Shown in pieces: positions 27,145 through 38,943 of a stretch of 64,000 nt of DNA. The number at the start of each line of letters is the position of its first letter. Position 1 is the stretch's first letter. The DNA comes from Aeromonas tecta. GTDB taxonomy: Bacteria > Pseudomonadota > Gammaproteobacteria > Enterobacterales > Aeromonadaceae. Position numbers and translations under genes: made by a program. Below the pieces are notes generated by a model that ran no database searches, was not told the DNA's origin, and saw only the letters and a program-made list of their open reading frames with translations. The stretch is taken from NCBI RefSeq assembly GCF_000820185.1, contig NZ_CDCA01000010.1, positions 1 to 64,000 of the forward strand, in the 5' to 3' direction.

Positions 27145-28911
27145 ATGAGTTACCCAAGTGACGTTTCCAACTACGACAAATTTCCCGAAGTAAAGGTGAG
27201 GGGATTCGATGACGCCGCCTGCCAGGGCTGGCTGAACATCGGCCAGCGCTTGCGTCAGGCTGTCGACACACTCGAAGGCGGCCGGAGAGTCCTGGTGATC
27301 GACTGCTATCACGGGGTGGATCTGGCACAGCTCAAGACTTGGCTGGCAGAGTCGTTCAGTACTTTTCATCTGGTGGATACCGAAACGGCCCGCTGGCCGG
27401 AGGTGAAGATCCTCGACATGCTGGATCGCTTCATCACCGACGATCGAGTGTTCGGGGTGCGGGCGCCGCACAAGCTGATTGAGTTTTTCGACCCGGCCAA
27501 GCTGGTCGCGCTGCAAGCCGAGATCGCGGCCATCGACGAGGGCTTGGTCGTGGTGCTGGGCTGCGGCGCCTCCCTGGTGCACCAGGGCGATGTGCGTGTC
27601 TACGCGGATCTTGCCCGTTGGGAGATCCAGCAGCGTCTGCGTAACAAGGAGCTCGGCAACTGGGGGGCTGACAACGAAGATGAGGACATACTGCGCCGCT
27701 ACAAGCGTGCCTTCTTCATCGAATGGCGGGTGTTCGATCGCCACAAGCTGGCACAGTTGCCGACCATCGATTTTCTGCTCGATACCAACTGCCGGGATGA
27801 ACCGACCCTGGTCGAGGGCGACGCACTGCTGGCCGGTTTGAGCCAGGCCGCTTCCCAGCCGTTGCGGGTGGTGCCTTTCTTCGACCCCGGTGTCTGGGGG
27901 GGTCAGTGGATGAAACGCGTATGCGATCTGGATCCGACGGCTGACAACTACGCCTGGTGCTTCGATTGCGTGCCTGAAGAAAATAGCCTCTACCTGCGCT
28001 TTGGCACGGTGCGAGTCGAGATCCCCTCGCAAAACTTGGTGCTCCAGGAACCCCGTGCCCTGCTGGGTGAACGGGTGCATGCCCGCTTTGGCGCCGAGTT
28101 CCCCATCCGTTTCGATTTTCTCGACACCATGGGGGGGCAGCCCCTCAGCCTGCAGGTACACCCGCTGACCGAATACATTCAGCAAGAGTTCGGCATGCCC
28201 TATACCCAGGATGAGAGCTACTACATGCTGGATGCGGCGCCCGAGGCTTGCGTCTATCTGGGGACCAGAACAGGCATTGAACCGCAGGAGATGATAGGCG
28301 ATCTGGAGGCCGCCCAGCGTGGGGAGAAAGCGTTTGATGATGAGCGCTTCGTCAACCGCTTCCCGGCCAAGAAGCACGACCACTTCCTGATCCCAGCGGG
28401 GACGGTGCACTGTTCCGGCGCGGGCTCCATGGTGCTCGAGATCAGTGCGACGCCCTACATCTTCACCTTCAAGCTGTGGGATTGGGGACGACTTGGCCTC
28501 GATGGTGTGCCGCGGCCCATCCACCTTGAGCACGGCAGTCAGGTGATCCAGTGGGAGCGTGATACCCAGTGGACCAATGAGAACCTGGTCAACTGCATCG
28601 AGCCGGTTGCTGAGGGCGAGGGCTGGCGTGAAGAGCGCACCGGTCTGCACGAGCGTGAGTTCATCGAGACGCGTCGTCACTGGTTTAGGGTACCGGTAGA
28701 GCACGATACCCAGGGCACAGTGCATGTGTTCAACCTGATCGAAGGGCGTGAAGCCACGGTGGAGAGCCCGGATAATGCCTTCGAACCCTATGTCGTGCAT
28801 TACGCCGAGACCTTCATCATTCCGGCTTCGGTCGGGCGTTATCGGATCCGCCCGAGTGGCGAGAGCGAAGGCCAGGAAATTGCCACCATCAAGGCTTATG
28901 TCAGAGCCTGA
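27145..28911 (+). CDS. Double-length class I mannose-6-phosphate isomerase with extra N-terminal domain
   Basis: This 588-residue protein has a C-terminal part (about residues 245-588) resembling type I phosphomannose isomerases. Metal-binding elements are LSLQVHPLTEY and HDHFLIPAGTVHCSGAGSM, and the start of this domain is PFFDPGVWGGQWM. The first ~210 residues are not in ManA: VLVIDCYHGVDLAQLKTWL, LGCGASLVHQGDVRVYADLA and RRYKRAFFIEWRVFDRHK. They recall a uridine-kinase-like fold that has lost its Walker A loop; that is inference. The enzyme should convert mannose-6-phosphate to fructose-6-phosphate. It is the first gene of the mannoside operon, about 110 bases before the PTS gene. Confidence 0.85.
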   Translation: MSYPSDVSNYDKFPEVKVRGFDDAACQGWLNIGQRLRQAVDTLEGGRRVLVIDCYHGVDLAQLKTWLAESFSTFHLVDTETARWPEVKILDMLDRFITDDRVFGVRAPHKLIEFFDPAKLVALQAEIAAIDEGLVVVLGCGASLVHQGDVRVYADLARWEIQQRLRNKELGNWGADNEDEDILRRYKRAFFIEWRVFDRHKLAQLPTIDFLLDTNCRDEPTLVEGDALLAGLSQAASQPLRVVPFFDPGVWGGQWMKRVCDLDPTADNYAWCFDCVPEENSLYLRFGTVRVEIPSQNLVLQEPRALLGERVHARFGAEFPIRFDFLDTMGGQPLSLQVHPLTEYIQQEFGMPYTQDESYYMLDAAPEACVYLGTRTGIEPQEMIGDLEAAQRGEKAFDDERFVNRFPAKKHDHFLIPAGTVHCSGAGSMVLEISATPYIFTFKLWDWGRLGLDGVPRPIHLEHGSQVIQWERDTQWTNENLVNCIEPVAEGEGWREERTGLHEREFIETRRHWFRVPVEHDTQGTVHVFNLIEGREATVESPDNAFEPYVVHYAETFIIPASVGRYRIRPSGESEGQEIATIKAYVRA

Positions 28912-28955
28912 TATTTAAAATAACGTTCTGATTTATCCATAAATATTAACGTCGG

Positions 28956-28992
28956 GTTATCTGCCGTCCATTCCCTGTGTCTGGCAGATAAC
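28956..28992 (+). repeat. Intercistronic hairpin before the PTS gene
   Basis: GTTATCTGCC and GGCAGATAAC form a perfect 10-bp inverted repeat with a 17-base loop, 31 bases before the PTS start codon. No U-tract follows. It may be an mRNA processing or stability element, or a regulator site. Confidence 0.65.
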
Positions 28993-29022
28993 GTCTGTGT
29001 CCCACTTAGCTTGGAAATAATT

Positions 29023-30726
29023 ATGAATAAGGCCTTGTTGAGTAAGTTGCAGTTCTTCGCGAAGTCGATGCTCTATGCTGCGACTTTTGTGTTGCCATTC
29101 GCCGCAATGATGATTGCGATTGGCTCTGTTGGTATGAATGAATCCTTATTGGGCGGTATTCCAATACTGGGCTCGGCATTTGCCTTTATTGGTAAATATA
29201 TGAATCTGGCCGGCTGGGTGGTGCTGGGTAACCTACCATTCTTCTTTGCCCTCTGTGTTGCTGCCGCGCTGACAAAAGAGAAACAAGCGGGCGCCATTGT
29301 GATTGCCGGATTGTTCTTCCTGACGTTCCATAAAATTCTGGGTGAACTGTCGCTGGTTTATTTCAGTCAGATAAAAGGCTTTACCGAAATATTGACGGTA
29401 ACCGATCTGTTATCCCCGGAAAAGAACCCTGAATATTACAACCTGTTTGAAACCGTATTTGGTGTCGTCACCATGCGAGTCGGGGTCATCGGCGCCATCA
29501 TCGTCGGTGCGCTGTCGGCCCATTTATGGGAAAAATACAAGACATTCGAGCGCCTGCCTATCTGGCTGGATTTTTTCAACGGTCAGCGTTTTACCGTGCT
29601 GGTCACCTTCGTGTATGCGCTGATCCTGGCGGGTATCATCCTGTTCGTCTGGCCGCTGATCGGTCTGGGCCTTGAGCATATCGCCCGCGCAGTAGAGCAC
29701 TCAGGCTCCTTTGTTGCCCCCTTCTTCAAGACTTTCCTGGAAGTGGCGCTGCGGACTATCGGCATGCACCACATCACCAACTATGTCTTCGAATACACGC
29801 CCGTTGGCGGCACCCTCTATTCCACCCTGCAACAGGTGAATCTGGTCGGTATCGCCCAGGTTTGTCCTGCCCGTCTGGACGAGATCGTCAATCTGGTCAA
29901 CCAGGGCCAGCAAGTGATGGCGATGGACGTGTTCAACAAGCCGAACATGTGCAACATCTTCTACGCGCAAGACATCACCGGCCTGTTTGCACTGCCCGGC
30001 GCCGCCATCGGCATGTTCTTCGCTATTCCCAAGGAAAAACGTACCCAGAAAGTCAAAGCCCTCTACATCAGCACCACAGCGGCGGTGATTTTTACCGGCT
30101 TCGCCGAACCACTGGAATTCATGTTCGTGCTGGTGTCGCCGATCCTCTATGTCGTGCATGTCCTGATGATCTCCACCTTCGCCATGATCCCCGATCTGCT
30201 CAGTTCCATCCTGGGCGAGCAGGTGTTCACCTGGAAGTTGTTCGGACTGGTCAACGTGGTGGCCTCCGGCATTCTCCAGGTCGGTGTGGTACTGGGACGC
30301 TGGTGGGAACTGGCCCTGTGGTTCATCGTCGGCCTGGGCATCACCGGTATTTATGCCGCCGTGTTCCGTTATCTGGTGGTGAAGTTTGACATCACCGTCT
30401 TTGGCCGTGAGCCGGATGCCGAGAAAGATGACGAGCCCAAGAAAGAGAGCATGCTCAGCAATATTGTCAGCAGTGACGAATCCAAGTTTGCCAAGATCGT
30501 CGAGGCATTGGGCGGCGTCGATAACATCATCAACGTCGGAAACTGTTTCACCCGGCTGAGGGTGGAAGTGAAAGACCATACCTTGGTGAACGCCGAAAGG
30601 CGGGTCTGGATGAAGCTGGGCGCAATGGAAGTTGTGGTGCTCGAAGGTGGTGTGCAGGCCATTTATGGCGCCAGTGTCGACAGGCTCAGGGCACAGCTAG
30701 AAGATTATATTGCTACCCAAGCGTAA
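29023..30726 (+). CDS. PTS sugar permease, glucose/maltose-type EIICB
   Basis: This 567-residue protein has a membrane EIIC domain (about residues 1-430) of the glucose superfamily. It includes the motifs GMHHITNYVFEYTPVGGTL and FTGFAEPLEFMFVLVSP. A linker follows, then an EIIB domain (about residues 485-565) with the phosphorylated cysteine C508 in NVGNCFTRLRVEVKD. It transports and phosphorylates a sugar. There is no EIIA domain, so it must use EIIA-Glc encoded elsewhere. With a mannosidase downstream the cargo is probably an alpha-mannoside. I chose the ATG at 29023 after TTGGAAA; the frame also has a TTG four codons earlier. Confidence 0.92.
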   Translation: MNKALLSKLQFFAKSMLYAATFVLPFAAMMIAIGSVGMNESLLGGIPILGSAFAFIGKYMNLAGWVVLGNLPFFFALCVAAALTKEKQAGAIVIAGLFFLTFHKILGELSLVYFSQIKGFTEILTVTDLLSPEKNPEYYNLFETVFGVVTMRVGVIGAIIVGALSAHLWEKYKTFERLPIWLDFFNGQRFTVLVTFVYALILAGIILFVWPLIGLGLEHIARAVEHSGSFVAPFFKTFLEVALRTIGMHHITNYVFEYTPVGGTLYSTLQQVNLVGIAQVCPARLDEIVNLVNQGQQVMAMDVFNKPNMCNIFYAQDITGLFALPGAAIGMFFAIPKEKRTQKVKALYISTTAAVIFTGFAEPLEFMFVLVSPILYVVHVLMISTFAMIPDLLSSILGEQVFTWKLFGLVNVVASGILQVGVVLGRWWELALWFIVGLGITGIYAAVFRYLVVKFDITVFGREPDAEKDDEPKKESMLSNIVSSDESKFAKIVEALGGVDNIINVGNCFTRLRVEVKDHTLVNAERRVWMKLGAMEVVVLEGGVQAIYGASVDRLRAQLEDYIATQA

Positions 30727-30739
30727 TTATTTATTGAAC

Positions 30740-30760
30740 GGGGAGGGGAGCCTCTCCCCC
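30740..30760 (+). repeat. Intercistronic hairpin before the mannosidase gene
   Basis: GGGGAGG pairs with CCTCTCCCC (6-7 bp stem) in the 50-base gap between the PTS and GH38 genes, with no U-tract. It contains the only strong GGAGG sequence in the gap, though that is about 27 bases from the GH38 ATG. Confidence 0.5.
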
Positions 30761-30776
30761 ATAACGGCAAATAAAC

Positions 30777-33443
30777 ATGAATAGCGTAAATAAAATGAAA
30801 AAACTTGGTCATGTCGTTTATCAAACCCACTGGGATAACGAATGGTATTTTACCGACCGTGAATCTCAGGTACAGCTCACCTACCACATGCGTGAAACCA
30901 TCAAGATGCTGGAAGAGGGGGTAGTTGATCATTTTTTATTGGATGGTCAAACCGCCATTGTGGAAGATTATCTCTCTGTTTGTCCGGAAGACCGCAGCAG
31001 ACTGGAGAAACTGATTAAAGATAATCGGTTATTTATTGGACCCTGGCATACCCAGACCGAAACCTTTGCGGTTAGCGGCGAGTCCATGATAAATAATCTC
31101 CGCCTGGGGATTGAATATGCCAATAGCCTGGGCGGTTCGTCCATGGTCTCTTATTTGCCGGACAGTTTTGGTCATCCGGTGGATTTCCCGCAGATATTCA
31201 ACGGGGTTGGTATCACCAAGTTCTCGTTTCGCCGTGGCATGGGCGATAAACACGGCCTGCCGACGGAGTTCTTCTGGGATGGCCCCGGTGGCAGCCGTGT
31301 CATCACCAACGTGCTGATCGATGGGTATGGCTGGTCTTATGATCCCTTCTTCAGTGGCAAGCTGCTGTCCAAGGATCTGGCATCCGAGTGCAAGACCAAT
31401 ACCCTGACTCCGCTTGAATTGATCGCCAGCAAGTCTCCGTTTGACGAGTTCTTGCTCACCATGGGCAACGATCAGACGCCGATCCGGCGGGACTTCAAGG
31501 AGCAGCTCGCGGCTTACAATGCCCAGTCTGATGAATATCACTTTGTTGAGACGACCTTCGATCAATATTTCGAGCGCCTGCAAGCCGAATGCGGTGACAC
31601 ATTGCCGCATTATTACGGCGAGTTCCTGGACACCCAATATTCGCGTGTGCACAAGTCCATCAACTCGGTGCGCTACGACATCAAGCAGTTGCAAGACAAG
31701 ATAGAGCGGCTGATGACCTACAACGTCCAGCCCCTGATGGTCATGGCGGACAAGCTGGGTCTGCCTTGGGAGCAAGGGCTGGTTGACGAGATATGGCGGC
31801 TGCTGGCCCGTGCCCAGACCCACAGTGTCTGCACCAATACCGACAGAACGAATGCGCGCATCTTTGAGCGCCTGAAGATGGCCCATGAGCTCGCCGAGAG
31901 CACTCATGTCTATCTGCTGCGCAAGCTGGCGCTGAGCTGCGATATTCAGGCGGGCCGTTCTCCTCTGATCCTGGTCAATTCTCTGCCAGTGGCCGAGCAG
32001 GTCAGCGCGAGATATCGCGTCTTTACCGCCAGTGCCGATTTCAGTCTCTGGTTTGGTAACGAGCAGCTTGCCTATTGCGTCGTCGAGCAGACGCGCGACT
32101 ATGGTGGCATCTGGCGCAAGGACGCTGCGCTGCACGATGAGAAAAAATACTATTACCTGACCGAGATCGAAGTCGCGGTCGAGTTGCCGGCCTTTGGCTA
32201 CAAGGTCATCGAGGTGGCCGACGGGGTTGAGTCAACCGCCCGCAGCCTGGCCAACAGCTCGGCAGCGACCACCATGGGGAATGAGTACTATCAACTCACG
32301 GTGGAGGCGGGCCAGATCAATCTGCTCGATCGCCGCCTCGGAAAAACCTTCATCAATGCCCTCAGCTTTGAGAATGATGGGGATGCGGGTGACAACTATG
32401 ATCACTGCCCAGCGGAGCAAGACTGGGCCATCGCGCTCGATTTCACTGGCGCCCAGGTGAGCGTCGAAACGCATCTGCACTCTCAGGTCATGAACATCCG
32501 TGGTGAATGGCGGGTACCAAAGGATCTGGCCAATCGGGCCATGAAAAAAGCCGATCAACCCTTGCCGTTCAGCCTGGCCCTCACCCTGAAAGAGGGGTCT
32601 GATGTCATCGAGATGAACCTGACCCTCGTTAACAAGAGCCTCAACCACCGGCTGCGTCTGCTGGTCAATAGCCAGATTGCCAGCCGTTTCTCCCGCGCCG
32701 GTACCCAGTTCTTTGAAGTCGAGCGTGATACCCAGCCGGCGGAGCTCGCTGACTGGCGTGAGAAAGGGTTCGTGGAAGAACCGACCACCACCGAGCCGCT
32801 GCTCAACTATGTGTCGCTGATTGGCGATCGCTATTACACCTCCGTCTTCACTCATGGCTGCAAAGAGTATCAGGTCGTGGGCGCTGACTTCGATCGATTG
32901 GCCATCACCCTGTTCCGCGCCTGCGGGTATTTCGGCCTGCCGGATCTGTCCCGCCGCCCTGGTCGCGCCAGTGGACTGGCGGAAAAACTCATTGAAACGC
33001 CGGACAGCCAGCTGCAAAAAACGCTGACCTTCGATCTGGCCCTGCATATTGGCGAGTCCTATCAGGCCAATAAGGTGAGACGGCGTTATGTGAGCTTTGC
33101 CAAACAGCAGGCTTATTATCATGAGCAATCGCTGTCTCGCACCGGGGAATTTAATATCAGTTATTTCCATACCAATCCGCTGGACTTCAAGGTACCAAAT
33201 TACTTTAGCCTGGGTTCCCTGACAGGGTCCGAGGCGGTATTCAGCAGTTTGGTAAAAGGGATTGAAGGGGGTTATTTGTTGCGACTGTACAATGCCGAGG
33301 CGCGAGACGTTGCTGTTGGCAAATTTACCTCAACGGAAAATCTGGGAATAGCGGCAGTGACCAATATGTTGGGGCGTGAAGCCACTCCTGCCAATATAGC
33401 CACCTTGTCATCTGGACAGAACAATACCTACCTCATGGCGTAA
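30777..33443 (+). CDS. GH38 alpha-mannosidase, MngB-like (phospho-mannoside hydrolase)
   Basis: The 888-residue protein has the GH38 zinc motif QTHWDNEWYFT at the N-terminus. Blocks YLPDSFGHP (probable nucleophile D129), GPWHTQTETF and RVHKSINSVRYDIKQLQDK match E. coli MngB in order and length. MngB hydrolyses 2-O-(6-phospho-mannosyl)-glycerate to mannose-6-phosphate and glycerate. Next to a PTS permease and a mannose-6-phosphate isomerase this enzyme probably does the same to a related mannoside; the aglycone is unknown. No signal peptide is visible, in line with a cytoplasmic substrate. The first 100 codons are AT-richer than the rest. Confidence 0.92.
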   Translation: MNSVNKMKKLGHVVYQTHWDNEWYFTDRESQVQLTYHMRETIKMLEEGVVDHFLLDGQTAIVEDYLSVCPEDRSRLEKLIKDNRLFIGPWHTQTETFAVSGESMINNLRLGIEYANSLGGSSMVSYLPDSFGHPVDFPQIFNGVGITKFSFRRGMGDKHGLPTEFFWDGPGGSRVITNVLIDGYGWSYDPFFSGKLLSKDLASECKTNTLTPLELIASKSPFDEFLLTMGNDQTPIRRDFKEQLAAYNAQSDEYHFVETTFDQYFERLQAECGDTLPHYYGEFLDTQYSRVHKSINSVRYDIKQLQDKIERLMTYNVQPLMVMADKLGLPWEQGLVDEIWRLLARAQTHSVCTNTDRTNARIFERLKMAHELAESTHVYLLRKLALSCDIQAGRSPLILVNSLPVAEQVSARYRVFTASADFSLWFGNEQLAYCVVEQTRDYGGIWRKDAALHDEKKYYYLTEIEVAVELPAFGYKVIEVADGVESTARSLANSSAATTMGNEYYQLTVEAGQINLLDRRLGKTFINALSFENDGDAGDNYDHCPAEQDWAIALDFTGAQVSVETHLHSQVMNIRGEWRVPKDLANRAMKKADQPLPFSLALTLKEGSDVIEMNLTLVNKSLNHRLRLLVNSQIASRFSRAGTQFFEVERDTQPAELADWREKGFVEEPTTTEPLLNYVSLIGDRYYTSVFTHGCKEYQVVGADFDRLAITLFRACGYFGLPDLSRRPGRASGLAEKLIETPDSQLQKTLTFDLALHIGESYQANKVRRRYVSFAKQQAYYHEQSLSRTGEFNISYFHTNPLDFKVPNYFSLGSLTGSEAVFSSLVKGIEGGYLLRLYNAEARDVAVGKFTSTENLGIAAVTNMLGREATPANIATLSSGQNNTYLMA

Positions 33444-33448
33444 CAAAG

Positions 33449-33474
33449 TGGGAGGAGGCATGGGCCTCCTCCCA
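33449..33474 (+). repeat. Strong intercistronic hairpin after the mannosidase gene
   Basis: TGGGAGGAGG and CCTCCTCCCA form a perfect 10-bp stem with a 6-base loop, six bases after the GH38 stop and 40 bases before the sugar transporter. No U-tract follows, so it is more likely an RNA-stability or partial-termination element than a full terminator. Confidence 0.7.
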
Positions 33475-33514
33475 TCACCGCCAATGAATGTAAAATAATG
33501 AGTCATCAATCTTC

Positions 33515-36059
<2,545 letters not shown>

Positions 36060-36112
36060 GCGCGAGTGGCCATGATGCGTTGAGCTGATGTGAGCATCGG
36101 CAAGACAGGAGA

Positions 36113-36148
36113 GTGGTGGTCAATGGGGTATTGGCCACCACAGCTTTA
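36113..36148 (+). terminator. Hairpin ending the porin gene, probable operon terminator
   Basis: GTGGTGGTCAAT pairs with ATTGGCCACCAC over 12 bases (one G-U pair) around a GGGGT loop, followed by AGCTTTAAATT. The U-tract is poor, so termination may be incomplete and some transcripts could reach the mutarotase gene. Confidence 0.65.
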
Positions 36149-36261
36149 AATTGAATACATATGGGGCCCGGGAGTATTCGGCTTGTCCAGTCATCGCTTT
36201 CCTTCCTGCTGCAAGGCCGCTGCACCTCGATTTTTCAACCCCATCGAACACAGGAATTCTC

Positions 36262-37128
36262 ATGCAATCCACCCGCGTTCTAACCCGCCATTGCGCTTTG
36301 TGCCACGATGTGGACGGGCTGCCCTTGCTCTGTATTGACAATGCCTATGCCAAGGCGAAAATCAGCCTGTTTGGCGCCCACCTGTTGAGCTATCAGCGTC
36401 ATGATGAGCCCGATGCCATCTGGTTGAGTGACAAGGCGGTGCTGAATGGCAGCAGGCCTATCCGGGGGGGGATCCCCATCTGCTGGCCCTGGTTTGGCCC
36501 GGCGCCCGCCCGAGTCGGCAGTGGCAAGCCTGCCCACGGCTTCGCTCGTACTTCCTTGTGGACGCTCGATGGGGTCACCGATCACGCATATGGCACCCTG
36601 GTACATCTCTCTCTGCGTGACAACGACACCACCCGCGCCCTCTGGCCCCACGCGTTCGAGCTGGCGCTGGATGTGCTGATAAGCACCTCGCTCTCACTGA
36701 CACTGATCACCCGCAATACCGGCAATGTTCCACTTGTTTACAACGGGGCCCTGCATAGCTATCTGCAGATCAGCGCGCCAGAGAACGTCAGCCTAACCGG
36801 GTTGGGCGAGCCTTACTCTCGGATCTTGGTTGCTCAACAGGGCCGCCAACAGGGCGCCTTGAGGCTATCCGAGGCCATTGATCGCATCTATCACCAACCC
36901 GAGGCCATGATCACCCTCAGCGATGGCAAGCGCACCATCCGGGTGACGAGCCAGCACCATGACAGCGTGGTGGTCTGGACGCCCTGGCTGGAAGGCGCCA
37001 TGGCCATCGACGACATGAGCACTCACGGTTATCGCACCATGTTGTGCGCCGAGGCGGCTATCACCGACCCTGCGGGGGTGACTATTTTGCCGAATGAGGA
37101 GCACAGTCTGTCTACCCTGATTTGCTAG
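36262..37128 (+). CDS. D-hexose-6-phosphate mutarotase (aldose 1-epimerase family, YeaD-like)
   Basis: This 288-residue protein has the family stretch ISLFGAHLLSYQRHDEPDAI, the loop RGGIPICWPWFGP, and AHGFARTSLWTLD with the active-site histidine region. ALHSYLQISAPENVSLTGL and the C-terminal WLEGAMAIDDMS complete the fold. Such enzymes interconvert the anomers of hexose-6-phosphates. That could help here because retaining GH38 enzymes release the alpha anomer while type I phosphomannose isomerases use the beta form. AGGAA five bases before the ATG at 36262 sets the start. It lies 200 bases after the porin gene, past a hairpin. Confidence 0.9.
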   Translation: MQSTRVLTRHCALCHDVDGLPLLCIDNAYAKAKISLFGAHLLSYQRHDEPDAIWLSDKAVLNGSRPIRGGIPICWPWFGPAPARVGSGKPAHGFARTSLWTLDGVTDHAYGTLVHLSLRDNDTTRALWPHAFELALDVLISTSLSLTLITRNTGNVPLVYNGALHSYLQISAPENVSLTGLGEPYSRILVAQQGRQQGALRLSEAIDRIYHQPEAMITLSDGKRTIRVTSQHHDSVVVWTPWLEGAMAIDDMSTHGYRTMLCAEAAITDPAGVTILPNEEHSLSTLIC

Positions 37129-37222
37129 CCCTGAGTTATCGGCTCAGGCGGATCCGTCGCCCCCAGGCGATCGCTTGCCCGGTGGAACATGATGCGCATT
37201 GCGTGGATGAATAAAACGGATA

Positions 37223-37245
37223 AACAAAAGGGCACCCAGGTGCCC
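37223..37245 (-). terminator. Terminator of the YegP-type gene
   Basis: GGGCAC/GTGCCC with a short loop is followed on the minus strand by TTTTGTTTA, about 30 bases after the stop of the gene at 37277. Confidence 0.8.
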
Positions 37246-37276
37246 ATTGCAATCAAACCGAGTCAGGCTTATGCCG

Positions 37277-37615
37277 TCATGGCTGAGCGGTCAGATCCTT
37301 GATGGTCTGGGTCGGCCCGTTGGTCTGCACCGACTGGATGCCGTTCTGGGCCGATGCCTTGCTGGCGTACATCTGGCTGGAGCCGATGACCTGATGATTC
37401 TTGGCCTTCAGATTGAAGTGGTACTGGCCATTGGTCGCCTCTTTCAGATCGTATTGCCCTGCATCCGGCGCATTGGTCTGGACCGAGGCAATGCCGCTCT
37501 GCGCCGCCGCCTTGGTGGTGTACATCTCGCTGTTCAGGATGACCTGATCGTTGCCCGCCTTGAGCACAAAATAAAATTGGTCATTCTTCGCCAGTTTCAG
37601 TTCATAGCTTCCCAT
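37277..37615 (-). CDS. YegP-family protein with two DUF1508 repeats
   Basis: The 112-residue protein is two tandem ~50-residue repeats: YELKLAKNDQFYFVLKAGND at residues 3-22, and YDLKEATNGQYHFNLKAKNH about 51 residues later. Each is followed by a SEMY or SQMY motif and a KA(A/S)AQ(S/N)GI helix. Family members are small soluble proteins of unknown function that may form a pseudo-dimer. I prefer the ATG at 37615 with GGAG six bases upstream over one four codons earlier. It is a single-gene unit with its own terminator. Confidence 0.88.
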   Translation of the reverse strand: MGSYELKLAKNDQFYFVLKAGNDQVILNSEMYTTKAAAQSGIASVQTNAPDAGQYDLKEATNGQYHFNLKAKNHQVIGSSQMYASKASAQNGIQSVQTNGPTQTIKDLTAQP

Positions 37616-37896
37616 CTTCCTCTCCATGTCATTGGCTATCGAGCCTCTTATGCTAGTTCGTTTTGCCTGACATGATGTGAGGTGGGTTCCAAATGCTGCA
37701 TATTTTCAGCCAGGCATGGGGCGTTTTCGCGTCACGCCGCTGAACCTGGGGGAGGGTGGCCGTGTCACGCAATTCGACGTGGATAAACAACTGCAAAACA
37801 GGAAGTTTTGAATCGTATGGAGCTGTCTTTAGTCATGGATGTAGAGCTTTCAAGAAGTGATTTTGATAGGTGTGACATATCCCACTGGTGGTGGGG

Positions 37897-38784
37897 TCAT
37901 GCTGATGGCATGTCTAGAAAGGCCTGCATGGCCGGGGTGACGCTGTGTTTGCGGGTGATAAAGGCGGTGGTGCCCGCCTCCACATCGGCCAGCGGCTGGC
38001 AGTGCACCTTGAACAGCTGATTGGCGGTGTTGGCGATGCCGGCACTGACCACGGCGGTGCCCAGGCCGTGGCTCACCGCATTGATCAGGTGGAACAGGGA
38101 GTCGGTCTCGAGCACCGGCTTGAAGCTCAGCTGCTGGCGGGCGGCGGCTTGGTCGAAATAGTGGCGAAACTGCATGGTCTTGCTTGGCAGGATCAGGGGG
38201 CGAGATTGCAGATCGGCCAGTTGCAGAGGCTCGAGGTGGCCGCCGCGATGATCCCTAAGGGGCTGGGGGCTGAGCACCGCCATCGGGTTGGCATGGCGCA
38301 GCTGCACCTCCAGAGAGCGGCGCTGGTTGTCGGTGAGCAAGTCGTCAAACCCGAGCCCGATGTCGGTCTGGTGCAGATCCAGTTGTTCGAGCAAGGTGCC
38401 GTGGGTCATCACCGACAGGCGCAGGGTGACGTTGGGAAAGGCATCATTGAAGCGTTTGAGCAGCGGCATGATGTCGATGCTCGACTGGGGCACGATGCCG
38501 ATGCGCAGGGAGCCGGAGAGTTCACCGCTGAACAGGCTCAGCTCCTGGCGCATGGAGTCCTGTTCGAGCAGCATGCGCTCGGCGTGGCGCAGCACCACCT
38601 CGCCTGCCGGAGTCAGTGCCACGAACTGGCTGTTGCGCACCACCAGTTCGGTGCCGAGGGATTTTTCCAGGTTGGTGATGCTGGCCGACAGTGTCGGTTG
38701 GGTAATGAAGCAGGCTTTGGCCGCCTTGGCGAAGTGGCGATGCTGAGCCAGCTCGTAAAAGTAACGTAACTGATTGATATTCAT
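37897..38784 (-). CDS. LysR-family regulator divergent from fdhD
   Basis: This 295-residue protein has an N-terminal winged helix at residues 1-60 (MNINQLRYFYELAQHRHFAK, FITQPTLSASITNLEKSLG). The LysR effector domain follows (GSLRIGIVPQSSIDIMPLLK). It faces fdhD/fdhF-like genes across 160 bases, so it probably controls them, perhaps in response to formate or another one-carbon compound. The ATG at 38784 starts exactly at the usual LysR N-terminus. The divergent region contains GATGGTG...CACCATC and a repeated CATTGATGG, possible binding elements. Confidence 0.88.
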   Translation of the reverse strand: MNINQLRYFYELAQHRHFAKAAKACFITQPTLSASITNLEKSLGTELVVRNSQFVALTPAGEVVLRHAERMLLEQDSMRQELSLFSGELSGSLRIGIVPQSSIDIMPLLKRFNDAFPNVTLRLSVMTHGTLLEQLDLHQTDIGLGFDDLLTDNQRRSLEVQLRHANPMAVLSPQPLRDHRGGHLEPLQLADLQSRPLILPSKTMQFRHYFDQAAARQQLSFKPVLETDSLFHLINAVSHGLGTAVVSAGIANTANQLFKVHCQPLADVEAGTTAFITRKHSVTPAMQAFLDMPSA

Positions 38785-38943
38785 TGATGGTATGCAGATG
38801 GTGCCATTGATGGGTGACAAATTTAATCAATTGCGACACCATCGGCAATAGAGTTGCTCTATGGGCGAATAGATTTGTTTCATTGGTTTTGCCAACGAGA
38901 GTTATTTAAACTTGATTCTCTGATACATTTTTAAGTGCTTCGA

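Noticed and set aside
27106..28800. 564-residue open frame on the minus strand
   Set aside because: It is opposite the phosphomannose isomerase gene, which has conserved metal-binding motifs and operon context.
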